Below, one piece after another: positions 62,681 to 64,000 of a stretch of DNA of 64,000 bases. Below the pieces are notes generated by a model. It ran no database searches and had not been told where the DNA came from. It was given only the letters and a program-made list of their open reading frames with translations. A program made the translations under genes and the position numbers. Position 1 is the stretch's first letter. Each line of letters opens with the position of its first letter. Source of the stretch: Rothia sp. (in: high G+C Gram-positive bacteria) (GTDB taxonomy: Bacteria > Actinomycetota > Actinomycetes > Actinomycetales > Micrococcaceae); contig JAUNHE010000001.1 of NCBI GenBank assembly GCA_030524105.1, positions 124,001 through 188,000 of the forward strand, written 5' to 3'.

Positions 62681-63316
62681 ATGGATAGGCAGAACAGAGT
62701 GGATGCGGACCCGGTTATCATCGGTATTGGCGGGCCGGTAGGTTCCGGTAAAACCCAGTTGATTGAACGAATCACACGGGCCCTGCATCGGGATATATCT
62801 ATGGCGGCTATTACCAACGATATATACACCATTGAGGATGCCAAGATTTTGGCGCGGAATTCTGTGCTTGAGCAGGAACGCATTATTGGGATTGAGACCG
62901 GAGGCTGCCCTCACACAGCTATTCGTGAAGATACCTCAATGAATGCGGCTGCAATTGAGCAGCTTAAAGAAAAATTTCCCGAACTACAGCTTATTTTTGT
63001 GGAGTCCGGTGGGGACAATCTTTCGGCAACCTTTAGCCCGGAATTAGTTGATTTTTCTATTTATATTATTGATGTTGCTCAGGGGGAAAAGATCCCTAGA
63101 AAAGCTGGTCAGGGTATGATCAAGTCGGATCTTTTTATCATCAATAAGACCGACTTGGCTCCGTTTGTTGGGGCCGATCTTGCTGTTATGGAAAAGGATT
63201 CTAAGGTTTTTCGGAAAGATAAACCTTTTGCGATGACTAACTTGCAAACAGATGAAGGTTTAGATGCCGTGCTGGACTGGATTAAGCGGGAGGTTCTCCT
63301 GCTTGATTTGGTGTAA
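62681..63316 (+). CDS. ureG: Urease GTPase UreG
   Basis: 211-residue SIMIBI GTPase driving nickel insertion. P-loop [13 protein letters not shown], nickel motif [13 protein letters not shown] (Cys-Pro-His), switch [18 protein letters not shown] and base motif INKTDLAP. All elements are intact. Confidence 0.97.
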   Translation: MDRQNRVDADPVIIGIGGPVGSGKTQLIERITRALHRDISMAAITNDIYTIEDAKILARNSVLEQERIIGIETGGCPHTAIREDTSMNAAAIEQLKEKFPELQLIFVESGGDNLSATFSPELVDFSIYIIDVAQGEKIPRKAGQGMIKSDLFIINKTDLAPFVGADLAVMEKDSKVFRKDKPFAMTNLQTDEGLDAVLDWIKREVLLLDLV

Positions 63317-63318
63317 CG

Positions 63319-64000
63319 ATGCTCGCTCAGACTAGTCGGTTAGCCGGTCAACTTCAGCTGACGATCGCTCAGCGTCAAGGGCGTTCTGTGGCAACTGCCC
63401 AGTACCATCAGGGTGCCTTACGGATTCTGCGTCCACATTATTTAGATCATGGATCGCAGGTGACTTACACCCTCATTAACCCTGGTGGAGCTTATTTTGG
63501 TGCAGATCGTTACCAGCTGTCTTTAAAGGTGGAAACTGCTGCTGCTCTGGGGCTGACCACTCAATCTGCTACCAAGGTTTATAAGACACCCCAGGGGCCG
63601 GCTGTCCAAGAGATGGAGGTTGATCTTGCTTGCGATAGCGCTTTTGAGTACTTGCCGGATCAGCTCATCGTTTATCGCGGTGGATCTTATCGGCAGCAGA
63701 CTCGGGTGCGCATGAGGCCCTCTTCTTGCCTGACCTTAGCAGAAGTGATTACTCCGGGCTGGTCACCCCAGGGCCAGGAATTTGCTTACCGGGCAATTTC
63801 AGCCCGCACTGAGATTTTAGTGCTTGATGAGGCGGGCAAGGAGCGCCGTCTGGCCTTGGACCAGATCCGCCTGCACCCGGCTGCCGGTACTTCCTTGCAG
63901 TCTTTGGGCTTACTTGAGAATTACAGCCATACCGGCCAGCTCTTTTTTGCCGCTGCTGCTGTAGACCAAAGCTTGATTGACCAGCTGCGCCAGCTCCTTG
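63319..64000 (+). CDS. ureD: Urease accessory protein UreD, 3' end missing
   Basis: An open frame from ATG 63319, two bases after the ureG stop, runs to the window edge (227 codons). It has the UreD/UreH signatures GGAYFGADRYQ and LGLTTQSATKVYKT. UreD is the scaffold that docks UreF and UreG on apo-urease. The end of the gene is outside the window. Confidence 0.93.
   Translation, partial: MLAQTSRLAGQLQLTIAQRQGRSVATAQYHQGALRILRPHYLDHGSQVTYTLINPGGAYFGADRYQLSLKVETAAALGLTTQSATKVYKTPQGPAVQEMEVDLACDSAFEYLPDQLIVYRGGSYRQQTRVRMRPSSCLTLAEVITPGWSPQGQEFAYRAISARTEILVLDEAGKERRLALDQIRLHPAAGTSLQSLGLLENYSHTGQLFFAAAAVDQSLIDQLRQLL

Overview
The window looks like chromosomal DNA of a mid-GC actinobacterium (Actinomycetales/Micrococcales-type). 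The grounds are gene order and content: trpE, a TIGR02234-type membrane protein, an HGxxPAAW-type protein, trpC, trpB, trpA, lgt, gltB, gltD and pyk follow the order known in that phylum. A PnuC-like ribM sits behind an FMN riboswitch, and the siderophore operon carries a DtxR/IdeR-like iron box. No genus is claimed.

Layout. 1-2.4 kb: the end of a ZapE-type ATPase gene, a tRNA array (Gly, Cys, Val), a small tandem repeat containing the tRNA-Val 3' end, a lipoprotein gene and a second identical tRNA-Gly. 2.6-3.5 kb: a decayed secreted alpha/beta-hydrolase gene. 3.8-8.5 kb: a PD-(D/E)XK-type protein, def, fmt, rsmB and rpe. 8.6-13.9 kb: a TPR-like protein gene, then an FMN riboswitch and the operon ribM-ribD-ribE/B fusion-ribA-ribH. 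14.0-25.0 kb: hisE-hisG-hisF, a nitroreductase and a secreted protein lodged in the series, then hisI-trpE-TIGR02234-HGxxPAAW-trpC-trpB-trpA-lgt. 25.1-32.7 kb: a zinc alcohol dehydrogenase, a tiny membrane protein and gltB-gltD.

32.7-55.3 kb is one long minus-strand block of eleven genes that forms a complete hydroxamate siderophore system. It has an ornithine-type N-hydroxylase, a FepC-like ATPase, a FepB-like lipoprotein, three NRPSs, MbtH, an EntS-like exporter, a siderophore-interacting reductase and two FecCD-type permeases. The NRPS line reads C-A-T / C-A-T-C-T-E-C-T / C-A-T-TE, so five carrier domains are served by only three adenylation domains. The specificity residues of the last A domain read DMENLGLINK, which I recall as the published (hydroxy)ornithine code. 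A 19-bp DtxR/IdeR-like box lies just upstream. Two tandem flavodoxin-like genes follow, and then pyk. Because gltBD and pyk are commonly close neighbours in actinobacteria, the siderophore block looks like an insertion at this position.

59.0-64.0 kb: urease genes ureA-ureB-ureC-ureE-ureF-ureG and a truncated ureD at the window edge. Both nitrogen-assimilation operons (gltBD and urease) have GlnR-like half-sites upstream, suggesting common nitrogen control. The strongest candidates for something undescribed are the siderophore assembly line with its two A-less modules and the riboflavin synthase-DHBP synthase fusion.
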